64,000 nt of DNA from Methanoculleus chikugoensis (GTDB taxonomy: Archaea > Halobacteriota > Methanomicrobia > Methanomicrobiales > Methanoculleaceae), in assembly GCF_019669965.1 (NCBI RefSeq), contig NZ_AP019781.1:2357092-2421091 (forward strand). The letters run 5' to 3'. Of the stretch, positions 44,171 through 51,995 are shown in pieces. The notes beneath the pieces were generated by a model that worked only from the letters and a program-made list of their open reading frames with translations, had not been told where the DNA came from and did no database searches. The first letter of the stretch is position 1. Each line of letters begins with the position of its first letter. A program made the position numbers and the translations under genes.

Positions 44171-45745
44171 ATGAACGATACCAATATACTCCGGGAGATC
44201 ATCTCCCGCATCCTTTCTACCAGTCCGAGCCCTGCCGACGTCCAGAAGACCAAACTCGAGGTCTGCCGTGAGCACGGCGCGAACATGCCCAAAAACTCCG
44301 CGATCCTCGCTGCCGCCACGCCCGAGGAGCGCGAGCGGCTCCGGCCGGCCCTCCAGGTGAAGCCCACGCGGACGATCTCCGGGGTTGCCCCCGTTGCGGT
44401 GATGACCTCGCCCCACCCCTGCCCCCACGGCAAGTGCCTCCCCTGCCCCGGCGGGCCGGAGCACCCCTTTGCATCCCCCCAGAGTTACACTGGAGAGGAG
44501 CCCGCGGCGCTCCGGGCGAGAGAGCACGCCTTCGACCCCTATGCCCAGGTGCAGGCACGCCTCGGGCAGTTCGAGGCGCTGGGCCATCACGTCGACAAGG
44601 CGGAGCTGATCGTGATGGGCGGGACGATGACCGCCCGCCCGCTCGAGTACCAGGAGTGGTTCGTCGGGGCCGCCGTCCAGGCGATGAACGACTACCCCCG
44701 GGCGGGGACTGCGCAGGAGAACCCCGATCTTAATGCCATCTTTGCCGCGAACGAGTCGGCACGGGTCCGGTGCGTCGCCGCCACCTTCGAGACGCGGCCG
44801 GACTGGTGCCGGGAGGAGCATATCGACCGGATGCTCTCGATGGGCGTGACCAAGGTGGAACTCGGTGTCCAGCACCTGGACGACCGGATCCTCGATCACA
44901 ACCGCCGCGGCCACGGGGTCGCGGACTCGGTCGCGGCGAACTGCCTCCTCCGGGACGCCGGGCTGAAGGTCGGGTTCCACATGATGCCGAACCTCCCCGG
45001 GGCGAGTATGGAGGACGACCGGCGGATGGTTCGGGAACTCTTCGCCGATGAGCGGTTCCGACCGGACTTCCTGAAGATCTACCCGACCCTGGTGACGCCG
45101 GGATCAGAGATCGAGGCGCTCTGGGAGCGGGGAGAGTACCGTCCCTACACCGAGGAGGAACTGATCGACCTCGTCGCCTACGCGAAGTCCCTCCTCCCGG
45201 AATACGTTCGCCTCCAGCGGATCCAGCGCGACATCCCGGCGAAACTGATCGTCGCGGGCTCGCGGCACAGCAACTTCCGGCAGCTCGCGGAGGCGCGGCT
45301 TCATTCGCAGGGGCTCCGCTGCCGGTGCATCCGTTGCCGCGAGGTAGGGAGAGCGCCCGAACCGGAGGAGGTGGCGATCTCGACCCTGGTTTACCGGGCG
45401 TGCGGCGGGGAGGAGCGCTTCATCCAGGCGGGTTCAAAAGACGCCCTCGTCGGGTTCGCCCGGCTCCGGTTCCCGTACAACCCCTTCCGCGACGAACTCG
45501 CGGGCGCCGCACTCCTGCGCGAGCTCCACGTCTACGGGAGCGTGGTGCCGATCAGCGCCCCGGCATCCGCCGACGAGTGGCAGCACCGCAGTTTCGGGAG
45601 CGTCCTCCTCTCCGCGGCCGAAGAGGAGGCACGGGATCACGGCTACCGGCGCCTCGCGGTGATGAGCGGTGTCGGGGTGCGGCCCTACTACAGGAAACAG
45701 GGATATGAACGAGTGGGGCCATATATGATCAAGACGTTCCCATGA
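44171..45745 (+). CDS. elp3: Elp3 family tRNA uridine(34) radical SAM/acetyltransferase
   Basis: 524 aa. Archaeal stand-alone Elp3 adds the carboxymethyl group to the wobble uridine of some tRNAs. The radical-SAM cluster site is PHPCPHGKCLPCPGG (C-x4-C-x2-C, about residue 80). VELGVQHLDDRIL and GFHMMPNLPGASMEDD follow the SAM barrel. The C-terminal GNAT acetyltransferase domain (about 390-524) has QHRSFGSVLLSAAEEEARDH, which binds acetyl-CoA, and VRPYYRKQGYE. All domains are full length. The stop overlaps the priS ATG. Confidence 0.95.
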   Translation: MNDTNILREIISRILSTSPSPADVQKTKLEVCREHGANMPKNSAILAAATPEERERLRPALQVKPTRTISGVAPVAVMTSPHPCPHGKCLPCPGGPEHPFASPQSYTGEEPAALRAREHAFDPYAQVQARLGQFEALGHHVDKAELIVMGGTMTARPLEYQEWFVGAAVQAMNDYPRAGTAQENPDLNAIFAANESARVRCVAATFETRPDWCREEHIDRMLSMGVTKVELGVQHLDDRILDHNRRGHGVADSVAANCLLRDAGLKVGFHMMPNLPGASMEDDRRMVRELFADERFRPDFLKIYPTLVTPGSEIEALWERGEYRPYTEEELIDLVAYAKSLLPEYVRLQRIQRDIPAKLIVAGSRHSNFRQLAEARLHSQGLRCRCIRCREVGRAPEPEEVAISTLVYRACGGEERFIQAGSKDALVGFARLRFPYNPFRDELAGAALLRELHVYGSVVPISAPASADEWQHRSFGSVLLSAAEEEARDHGYRRLAVMSGVGVRPYYRKQGYERVGPYMIKTFP

Positions 45746-46857
45746 AACCCGCGACGCTCGAGTTTGTGAAGCAGAGGTTCGCCGAGTACTACCAGCGGCA
45801 GAACCTCACCGTTCCGTCCTCCCTCGAGCAGCGCGAATGGGGATTCATCTTCTTCGACCCCACGGCCGAAGTCCGGATGCGGCGGCACATGGCGTTTGCC
45901 GATCCGCTGGAACTCGGTGCGTACGTGAAAAACCTGGTCCCCGCGCACGTCTACTACTCGACGGCCTACTACCAGACGCCGTCGGCGCCGACGATGAACG
46001 AGAAGCACTGGGCGGGCGCCGACCTCATCTTCGATCTCGACGCCGACCAGATCGTTCGCGGCCCCTACGCGGTGATGCTCGCGCGGGTCAAGGAGGAGAC
46101 CGAGAAACTGCTCGCGATGCTGATCGACGAACTCGGCTTTGCCAGGAACCAGATCCGGATCGCCTTCTCCGGGGGGCGCGGCTACCATATCCACGTCACC
46201 GAGATCGCCGTCCGGGGATGGGGCAGCCAGGAGCGGCGCGAGATCGTCGATTACGTCTGCGGCATCGGGCTCGATCCGGATGCGATGCTCACACCGGCGG
46301 GCGGCGAGACCGGGTGGCGGCGGCGCTACGTGGAAGCGCTCCGCGCCCACCTCGCGGGGCTTGCGGCTCGCGACCCGCCGGAAGCAACGGCTTACCTTGC
46401 GGGACTCGACGGTATCGGGAAGCGAACGGCCGCGGAGTTCCTTGCGGATATCGGCAGCCTCGCCGCTGGGCGCCCGGAGGATCTCCTCAAGAACCGGGTC
46501 GTCCGGGCGATCGTGGCCGCACCCGACTTTGAGGAGAGGCTCCGGGACGCCGGGGCGCGTGCGGACGAACCGGTCACGACCGATATCAAGCGGCTGATCC
46601 GGACGCCGGGGTCGCTGCACGGCGGCAGCGGCATGCGGGTCGTGCCGCTCGATATCCGGGACCTCGCGGAGTTCGATCCGCTCGTGGACGCCGTGGTCTT
46701 CGGCGACCGCGACGTGCGGGTCGACCTGAAGGCAAATTTCACCACGTCCCTGCTCGGGAACACCTACACGCTCAACGCAGGGATCCAGAACGTCCCCGAA
46801 GCGCTCGCGATCTTCCTCTGCTGCCGGGGCATGGCGGAGATAGCCGGGGGTGCATGA
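45742..46857 (+). CDS. priS: DNA primase small (catalytic) subunit
   Basis: 371 aa archaeo-eukaryotic primase. Lays RNA/DNA primers at the fork. The catalytic Asp pair is in GADLIFDLDADQIVRGP, and IAFSGGRGYHIHV has the conserved Ser/His nucleotide-binding loop. KRLIRTPGSLHGGSGMRV carries the conserved RxPGSLH. The region from about 180-260 contains a helical insert. It overlaps elp3 by four bases and precedes the GINS gene by three. The large subunit PriL is not in the window. Confidence 0.95.
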   Translation: MKPATLEFVKQRFAEYYQRQNLTVPSSLEQREWGFIFFDPTAEVRMRRHMAFADPLELGAYVKNLVPAHVYYSTAYYQTPSAPTMNEKHWAGADLIFDLDADQIVRGPYAVMLARVKEETEKLLAMLIDELGFARNQIRIAFSGGRGYHIHVTEIAVRGWGSQERREIVDYVCGIGLDPDAMLTPAGGETGWRRRYVEALRAHLAGLAARDPPEATAYLAGLDGIGKRTAAEFLADIGSLAAGRPEDLLKNRVVRAIVAAPDFEERLRDAGARADEPVTTDIKRLIRTPGSLHGGSGMRVVPLDIRDLAEFDPLVDAVVFGDRDVRVDLKANFTTSLLGNTYTLNAGIQNVPEALAIFLCCRGMAEIAGGA

Positions 46858-46860
46858 AGT

Positions 46861-47520
46861 ATGGCCGTCGATCTTTTAGAGAAACTCCGGCAGATGCTGC
46901 TCGATATGCAGCACTCCGGAAGGCTCTCCTACATCGATCCCGGCCTCTACGACGATGCCCGGGCGTACGTCGAGAAGCGCAAGACGGACTACTACGACCT
47001 CAAAAACCCCCTGGAGAGCCGGATGGGAAGCCTGATCATCGAGGAGATCGGGAGCGTCACCGAGACCGTCCAGGAGATCTTCTCGGTCAGGACCCGGCAG
47101 GTTCTCGACCTTGCGTTCCAGCAGGCGGAGGGGCAGTACGCCAGCAAGGATGAGGCCCGCAAGATGCTCCCGGAGGAGCGGGCGATGTACGAGCGGATCA
47201 TCAGCGCCATCGAGGAGTGCCGGGAGGCACTTGTCCACGGCGAGGCCGCCCCGTTCGGCGGCGACGATGCGGCCGCCGTCGGCCGGAGCGACGAGGCCGA
47301 CGGCATCCCGGAACCCCGGGGAACACCTGCGGTTCCCGCTCCCCGTCCCGCCCGGTCTCCCTACGCCCTCGTGCATATCCGCTCCGATGTGGAGTCGTTC
47401 ATGGGGATGGACGGCAGGACATACGTCTTGAAGATGGGGGATATCGTCACCCTGCCGGAAAACAATGCAGATGTGCTCTGCGAGCACGACATAGCCTTAA
47501 ATATTAGGCTTAACAAGTAA
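46861..47520 (+). CDS. archaeal GINS complex protein
   Basis: 219 aa. GINS stabilises the MCM helicase and bridges it to the primase and GAN nuclease. The helical A domain is at 1-115 (KLRQMLLDMQHSGRLSYIDP, RTRQVLDLAFQQAEG), and a small beta B domain at about 160-215 (YALVHIRSDVESFMGMDG, VTLPENNADVLCEHDIA). Its order (A then B) fits the Gins51/Sld5-Psf1 type. A Pro/Ala-rich linker separates them. Methanogens often use one GINS type as a homotetramer. Immediately after priS, the usual archaeal pairing. Confidence 0.87.
   Translation: MAVDLLEKLRQMLLDMQHSGRLSYIDPGLYDDARAYVEKRKTDYYDLKNPLESRMGSLIIEEIGSVTETVQEIFSVRTRQVLDLAFQQAEGQYASKDEARKMLPEERAMYERIISAIEECREALVHGEAAPFGGDDAAAVGRSDEADGIPEPRGTPAVPAPRPARSPYALVHIRSDVESFMGMDGRTYVLKMGDIVTLPENNADVLCEHDIALNIRLNK
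47493..47510 (+). promoter_or_regulatory. A+T inverted repeat before rpl44e
   Basis: AGCCT-TAAATATT-AGGCT lies at the 3' end of the GINS gene. TAAATATTA fits a TATA box about 50 bases before the rpl44e ATG, so ribosomal genes may have their own promoter. Confidence 0.4.
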
Positions 47521-47557
47521 TATAGGTACTCGAATCTATTGAATAGAGGTTACTATC

Positions 47558-47836
47558 ATGAAAATGCCGTCAAAATTCAAGACGTACTGCCCGTTCTGCA
47601 GGAACCACCAGGTTCACGAAGTCGTGAAGGTAAAGAAGGGCAAAGTGCGCCACTTCAACTGGATCGACCGCCAGAAGGCGCGCAGGAGCACGGTGGGCAA
47701 CATGGGCAAGTTCAACAAGGTGCCCGGCGGCGACAAGCCGACGAAGAAGATCAACGTCAGATACCGGTGTACGGTCTGCGGCAAGGCGCACCTCCGGCCG
47801 GGATTCAGGATCGGCAAATTCGAGCTTACGGAGTGA
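47558..47836 (+). CDS. rpl44e: 50S ribosomal protein eL42 (L44e)
   Basis: 92 aa. MKMPSKFKTYCPFC and YRCTVCGKAHLRPG supply the C-x2-C zinc pairs, with the family's basic middle RHFNWIDRQKARRS between. It binds near the E site of the large subunit. GAGGTTACTATC precedes the ATG. It is followed six bases later by rps27e, the standard archaeal order. Confidence 0.97.
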   Translation: MKMPSKFKTYCPFCRNHQVHEVVKVKKGKVRHFNWIDRQKARRSTVGNMGKFNKVPGGDKPTKKINVRYRCTVCGKAHLRPGFRIGKFELTE

Positions 47837-47842
47837 GTTGGT

Positions 47843-48031
47843 ATGGTCCGGGTAAACAGGGAGAACAGGAGCACATTCCTCCGGGTAAAGTGCCCCGACT
47901 GCGAGAATGAGCAGGTAGTCTTTGAGAGAGCGAGTACCGTCGTGGAGTGCACCGTCTGCGGACGTATCCTTGCGGAGCCTCACGGCGGGAAGGCTGATAT
48001 AAAAGCTGAGATAATGGCAGTACTTGAGTGA
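47843..48031 (+). CDS. rps27e: 30S ribosomal protein eS27
   Basis: 62 aa zinc-ribbon ribosomal protein. FLRVKCPDCENEQVVF and ECTVCGRILAEPHGGKA have the paired C-x2-C sites of the family. Length is typical. It is separated by seven bases from the aIF2-alpha ATG, whose ribosome site is within the rps27e stop region. Confidence 0.97.
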   Translation: MVRVNRENRSTFLRVKCPDCENEQVVFERASTVVECTVCGRILAEPHGGKADIKAEIMAVLE

Positions 48032-48038
48032 TAATTGC

Positions 48039-48818
48039 ATGAATGAGAGAGAGTGGCCCGAGGAAGGAGAACTCGTTGTCTGCACGGTCGCGGACGTCAA
48101 GGACTTTGCGGCGTTCGTGACCCTGGACGAGTACAACGAGCGGAGAGGGCTCATACCGATATCCGAGATAGCGCGGGGCTGGATTAAGTATATCCGGGAC
48201 TTCGTACGAGAAGGACAGAAGGTCGTCTGCAAAGTCCTGAACGTCGACCCCGATCGCGGCCACATCGATCTCTCGTTAAAAGATGTAAACGAGCACCAGC
48301 GGCGCGAGAAGGTCCACGAGTGGAAGAACGAACAGAAGGCCACGAAATGGGTCGGGTTCGCCGCCGAGGCTTCGGGAGTGGACAGGAAGGTCATCGAGGA
48401 GGCGATCTTCCGCGAATACGGCCAGCTGTACCCGGCCTTCGAGGATATCGTCACCACCGGCGGCGAGGCAGCGGATAAACTGAACCTCGATGAGCCGGTC
48501 AAAGCGGCACTCATCACCGTCGCGAACGAGAACGTGAAGGTCTCGAGGGTGACGATCACGGGAAACCTCATCCTGTCGTCGCCCCGGCCCGACGGCGTCA
48601 ACGTGATCCGCCGGGCGCTCCGGAGTGCGCAACCGAAGGTCGAGAATGTGGATATCGACCTGATCTACGTCGGAGCCCCGAAATATCGGATAAAAGTGAC
48701 CGCGCCCGATTATAAGGAAGCCGAGAAGGCGATCGAGAAGGCGGCAAACGCCGCCGTCGGCGTGGTCGAGCGGGCCGGCGGCTCCGGCAAATTTATCCGG
48801 AAGCAGAAGGCCGGATAA
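48039..48818 (+). CDS. translation initiation factor aIF2 alpha subunit
   Basis: About 259 aa. Part of the aIF2 heterotrimer that brings initiator tRNA to the ribosome. An S1 OB-fold lies at about 10-85 (GELVVCTVADVKDFAAFVTL, LIPISEIARGWIKYIRDFV). A helical middle follows, and the C-terminal alpha/beta domain has KYRIKVTAPDYKEAEKAIEK. I chose the ATG at 48039 with GAGTGAT nine bases upstream; a TTG at 48024 is in frame. Gamma and beta subunits are elsewhere. Downstream nop10 follows after five bases. Confidence 0.95.
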   Translation: MNEREWPEEGELVVCTVADVKDFAAFVTLDEYNERRGLIPISEIARGWIKYIRDFVREGQKVVCKVLNVDPDRGHIDLSLKDVNEHQRREKVHEWKNEQKATKWVGFAAEASGVDRKVIEEAIFREYGQLYPAFEDIVTTGGEAADKLNLDEPVKAALITVANENVKVSRVTITGNLILSSPRPDGVNVIRRALRSAQPKVENVDIDLIYVGAPKYRIKVTAPDYKEAEKAIEKAANAAVGVVERAGGSGKFIRKQKAG

Positions 48819-48823
48819 AGGAT

Positions 48824-48991
48824 ATGAGCAGCCGCATTCGCCGCTGTCCGCACGACCGGAGATACACGCTCTCGGATCTCTGCCCGGTCTGCGGCCGGCC
48901 GTCTCGGCCGGCCCACCCGGCACGTTTTTCACCCGAGGATAGGTACGGTAGGTACAGGAGGGCCGTACGCAGATGGAACACGTCAGAGTAA
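48824..48991 (+). CDS. nop10: Nop10, H/ACA ribonucleoprotein subunit
   Basis: 55 aa. Nop10 supports the pseudouridine synthase Cbf5 in H/ACA guide-RNA complexes. MSSRIRRCPHDRRYTL, LCPVCGRPSRPAHPARFSPE and the basic tail match the family along its length. Archaeal Nop10 usually has CPxC...CPxC; here the first pair reads CPHD, so one zinc ligand is missing. It is in the standard position after aIF2-alpha, and the PAC2 gene starts 19 bases before its stop. Confidence 0.93.
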   Translation: MSSRIRRCPHDRRYTLSDLCPVCGRPSRPAHPARFSPEDRYGRYRRAVRRWNTSE

Positions 48992-49719
48992 CCTTTTTGC
49001 GAGAGGGCAATATCGGCGCTCCGGTCCTGATCGAGGGTCTGCCCGGCATAGGACACGTCGGGAAACTCGTTGCCGACCACCTGATCCACGAACTCGGCGC
49101 CGAGAAGATAGGGGAGATCTCCTCCCTCCACTTCCCACCCCAGGTGATTGTCGACGAGCGGGGCACCACTCACCTCGCCAACAACGAGATCTACCGCTAC
49201 GAGAAGGACGGCAGGGCGGCCCTCTTCCTCGTGGGCGACTTCCAGAGCAACTCGGCCGAGGGCCACTACATCCTCGCGGAGCACTACCTCGATATCGCCG
49301 AAGACCTCGGTGTTGAGCGGATATACGCGCTCGGAGGCTACGGTGTCGGCCACCTGGTCGAGAACCCGAGGGTGCTCTCGGCCGTCAACATGGAGCATCT
49401 CCGCCCCGAGGTGGAGGCATCCGGCGGGTCGTTTGAGAACGCCGGGAGCGGCGGGATGATCGTGGGGGCCTCGGGCCTCCTGCTCGGCCTCGGCGAGGCG
49501 CGGGGCATCGAGGGGATCTGCCTGATGGGCGAGACGAGCGGCTACATCGTCGACCCGAAGAGCGCCGACAGCCTTCTTACGGTGCTCTCCCGCCTGACCG
49601 GGATCGAGGTCGACCACACCTCGCTGCAGCAGCGTGCCGGGGATATGGAGCAGATCATAGCAAAGATCCAGGAAGCCGAAGAGGCAAAAGGCCGCGAAGA
49701 ACTGAGTTATATCGGATAA
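48973..49719 (+). CDS. PAC2-family proteasome assembly chaperone-like protein
   Basis: 248 aa ATP-grasp-free PAC2 fold. VLIEGLPGIGHVGKLVADHL is the family signature, followed by ALFLVGDFQSNSAEGHYILA, GVERIYALGGYGVGHL and a Gly-rich GGMIVGASGLLLGLGEARGI. In archaea such proteins (PbaA/PbaB relatives) assist or resemble 20S proteasome assembly factors. The C-terminal helix has charged heptads and the last residues ELSYIG lack the HbYX proteasome-docking motif in a clear form. It overlaps nop10 by 19 bases and ends the cluster; T5 follows at 49726. Confidence 0.9.
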   Translation: MEHVRVTFLREGNIGAPVLIEGLPGIGHVGKLVADHLIHELGAEKIGEISSLHFPPQVIVDERGTTHLANNEIYRYEKDGRAALFLVGDFQSNSAEGHYILAEHYLDIAEDLGVERIYALGGYGVGHLVENPRVLSAVNMEHLRPEVEASGGSFENAGSGGMIVGASGLLLGLGEARGIEGICLMGETSGYIVDPKSADSLLTVLSRLTGIEVDHTSLQQRAGDMEQIIAKIQEAEEAKGREELSYIG

Positions 49720-49725
49720 CACCTC

Positions 49726-49730
49726 TTTTT
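49726..49730 (+). terminator. T-tract after cluster
   Basis: CTCTTTTTGCG immediately after the PAC2 gene is a plausible archaeal termination signal for the whole 43.9-49.7 kb transcript. Confidence 0.4.
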
Positions 49731-49838
49731 GCGATAGATAGTCCCGGGACCTCCGGTACACGCCCGGTCGATGCGAACACAGCAATGCTCCGGTGCGCCT
49801 TCTCCACCCGGGGGAACCGGGTTCCGGATACAGCACGC

Positions 49839-50312
49839 CTATGCCGAGAAACCCCCTTTTCGGCAATCTGCAACAACTCTCGTTAGATCGTCAAGGTCAT
49901 AGCAGGAGACTCGATCGTCCTCCATCGGGCGGCGAGAGAATGTTCGTGTCGCGATACAGAAATGTTCCTCGCGCTTGCCGTTCTGCCATGAGACATGGGG
50001 CGCTTTCGCCCGGAGTTCCTCGAGAACCCGATGGCCGTCCACACCGTCCTGCCATGTGCACTCGCAGAAGAGAATCTTTGATTGGCCTTCGCGGAGGCAG
50101 ACGATATCGATCTCCTCACCCCGGTGCCACCAACTCCCCAGCCGTGTATAGACAAAGGGCAGGGCACCATGCTGGTTAAAGAGTTCAAAGAGATCTGCGA
50201 CGATCGCCTCAAAGAGCCTGCCCACGTACGCCGCGAACCGCGGTCTGACGTACTGATCCACGATCAGCCCGGCACCCTCCATCAGCCGACACGTAACCTT
50301 AAGCCTCGCCAA
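49839..50312 (-). pseudogene. remnant of DUF234-type archaeal ATPase
   Basis: About 157 residues resembling only the C-terminal nuclease-like DUF234 domain of archaeal AAA ATPases. YVRPRFAAYVGRLFEAIVAD, RLGSWWHRGEEIDIVCLR and ILFCECTWQ match the family, where the last is usually an E-x-K (here Thr replaces Lys). The ATPase and helix-turn-helix parts are missing. The only in-frame start is a TTG at 50312 with no ribosome site, and the frame runs upstream into the antisense of the RDD gene. This is a 5'-truncated remnant. Confidence 0.7.
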
Positions 50313-50330
50313 GGACGACAGATCATCGAT

Positions 50331-50783
50331 ATGGTCACCCTCTACCTCGCCCGATGGGAGACCCGGTTCTGGGCCTGGCTCATCGACATCATCCTGGTAG
50401 GACTGCCCGTCTGGGCACTCTCCGACCGGCTGCCGCCCTCCTGGGAGTTCACCGTATCCCCGGGGCTCATCTCGATCAGCCTCTCCTCGGCGGTTTTCTT
50501 CCTCTACTGGACGCTCTTTGAGGGATACCGCGGCCAGTCGATCGGCAAGATGGCGTTGAAGATCCGGGTCACCGGCCGTGCCGGAGAGGATATCGGGTTT
50601 TTTGCCGCAACAATCCAGAGTTTCGGCAAAGCGTTTCTCCTCGTCCCCGACTGCCTGATCGGGTGGCTCGCCATGCCGGGCTCGAAACAGCGGCTCTTCA
50701 ACCGGATCTCGGGCACCGTCGTGATAGAGACCCGCGAAGCGGAGGAGCCTGAGGGCGTCACTTACGTGAAGCAGGAGGAGTGA
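50331..50783 (+). CDS. RDD family membrane protein
   Basis: 150 aa with about three membrane helices. RFWAWLIDIILVGLPVWAL and FEGYRGQSIGKMALKIRVTG match the RDD domain (Arg, Asp, Asp positions present in R-x-W-A-W-x-I-D and later). The role of these proteins is mostly unknown, though some act in ion transport or osmotic tolerance. The ATG at 50331 lies 18 bases from the truncated remnant. The end of the gene converges with the rhodanese lipoprotein gene with three bases between. Confidence 0.85.
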   Translation: MVTLYLARWETRFWAWLIDIILVGLPVWALSDRLPPSWEFTVSPGLISISLSSAVFFLYWTLFEGYRGQSIGKMALKIRVTGRAGEDIGFFAATIQSFGKAFLLVPDCLIGWLAMPGSKQRLFNRISGTVVIETREAEEPEGVTYVKQEE

Positions 50784-50786
50784 AGA

Positions 50787-51221
50787 TCAAACCCCGGTCA
50801 CCGGGAGCCCGGCAGCCTGCCAGGCGCTCATGCCGCCTTTGACGTCGTAAACTTCGCGGAACCCGGCCTTCTCCATTACCTCGCGGGCGCCGGCACTCCG
50901 TCCGCCCCGCTGGCAACAGAGAAGATATGTCCCGTCCGGGTCAAGGCTTTCAAGGTGCTCGGAGAGGTGCGTCGAGTCGATGTTGATTGCGCCCGGGATA
51001 TGTCCCCCGGCATACTCATCCGGTCTCCTGACATCGATGATGACGAATGTTGGATCCTGCTTCATCTCTCCGATCAGGGCAGACGCTTCGGCCGGAGATA
51101 TAGTCCGGCTGGTTTGGTCTTCCGGAGCGGGGCCGCCTCCAACGCATCCCCCGATCAACACGGCCGCAATAGCGCTCCCGGCGATGAACAAAGACGCAAG
51201 CGGAGAACGGAAATTGGTCAT
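50787..51221 (-). CDS. secreted rhodanese-domain lipoprotein
   Basis: 144 aa. Residues 1-25 are a lipoprotein signal (LFIAGSAIAAVLIGGC, lipobox ending in Cys). Residues about 40-144 form one rhodanese domain: ISPAEASALIGEMKQ, VIIDVRRPDEYAGGHIPGA, and an active loop CQRGGRSAGA with the catalytic Cys and the RS end. It would be anchored outside the cell membrane and handle sulfane sulfur or thiols. No partner gene is evident. The ATG at 51221 begins the signal peptide. Confidence 0.88.
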   Translation of the reverse strand: MTNFRSPLASLFIAGSAIAAVLIGGCVGGGPAPEDQTSRTISPAEASALIGEMKQDPTFVIIDVRRPDEYAGGHIPGAINIDSTHLSEHLESLDPDGTYLLCCQRGGRSAGAREVMEKAGFREVYDVKGGMSAWQAAGLPVTGV

Positions 51222-51275
51222 GCATCCATGTCGCGATCGCAGGCGTAAATAGATATTGGTCCACCGGCCCGGGGC

Positions 51276-51995
51276 CTAGGCGGTATCATCGAATCCAAGC
51301 GGGGTATCATTGACGGCCATCACCGCACGGAAGGTCTCCGGTGTGTCCAGGGCAACGACCTCACCGCGATCCACCACGGCAACCCGGGTGCAGATTGCCT
51401 CCGCTTCTTCCACATCGTGCGTCGTAAAGATGATCGTCGCCCTCCGCTCGCGGTTCAGCCGTCGGAGCAGGCCCCAGATCTCCCGGCGCCCGGCATCGTC
51501 CAGCCCGGCCGTCGGTTCGGCAAGGAAGAGGACCGACGGGCGCGTGAGGTATGCCCGGGCGATCTCTAACTGCTGCAGCATGACAGGAGAGTAGGTCTCG
51601 ACACGAGCATCGGCGCTCCCGGCGATCCCGAAGAGGTCCATGACCTCGGGGATCCTTTTCTTCCGGAGATCGTCGCCCAGGCCGTGCAGCCGGGCGTGGA
51701 AGTCCAGGTTCTCCCTGCCGGTCAGCGCAGGGTCGAGCACCGACTCGGGAAGGACGATGCCCATGCATCTACGCACGTCTCCGAGGTTGCCGAGAACCGC
51801 GAGCGGTGAACGCTCGGCAAATCCCGGAACCGGAAAGAGTATCGTCATGAGGAGGGAAAGCAGGGTCTGCCGGTCCTGACCGCAGGGGCAGAGAATACCA
51901 AAGATCTCTCCGCTCTTCACGTCGAACGGGATCGGGCCCCTCGCCTGGAGCCGCTCCAGATGCCGGATCAGGTTCTCAACGGTAAAGGCAGTCAT
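51276..51995 (-). CDS. degenerate ABC-type ATPase
   Basis: 239 aa with the overall ABC fold. The Walker A region reads CPCGQDRQTLLSLL where GPNGAGKSTLL is expected: the catalytic Lys is Arg and flanking Gly and Ser are lost. The signature region has YSPVMLQQLEIARAYL, with LSGGQ lost. Walker B is PSVLFLAEPTAGLD, with the essential Asp replaced by Ala. The H-loop ATIIFTTHDVEEAEAI is kept. It probably cannot hydrolyse ATP. No permease gene is adjacent. The reading frame is intact, so it may still bind partners or be on the way to decay. Confidence 0.82.
   Translation of the reverse strand: MTAFTVENLIRHLERLQARGPIPFDVKSGEIFGILCPCGQDRQTLLSLLMTILFPVPGFAERSPLAVLGNLGDVRRCMGIVLPESVLDPALTGRENLDFHARLHGLGDDLRKKRIPEVMDLFGIAGSADARVETYSPVMLQQLEIARAYLTRPSVLFLAEPTAGLDDAGRREIWGLLRRLNRERRATIIFTTHDVEEAEAICTRVAVVDRGEVVALDTPETFRAVMAVNDTPLGFDDTA

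Noticed and set aside
50331-50783. Longer reading of the RDD gene starting at 50082
   Set aside because: The extension is antisense to the DUF234 remnant; the first membrane helix begins right after the ATG at 50331.
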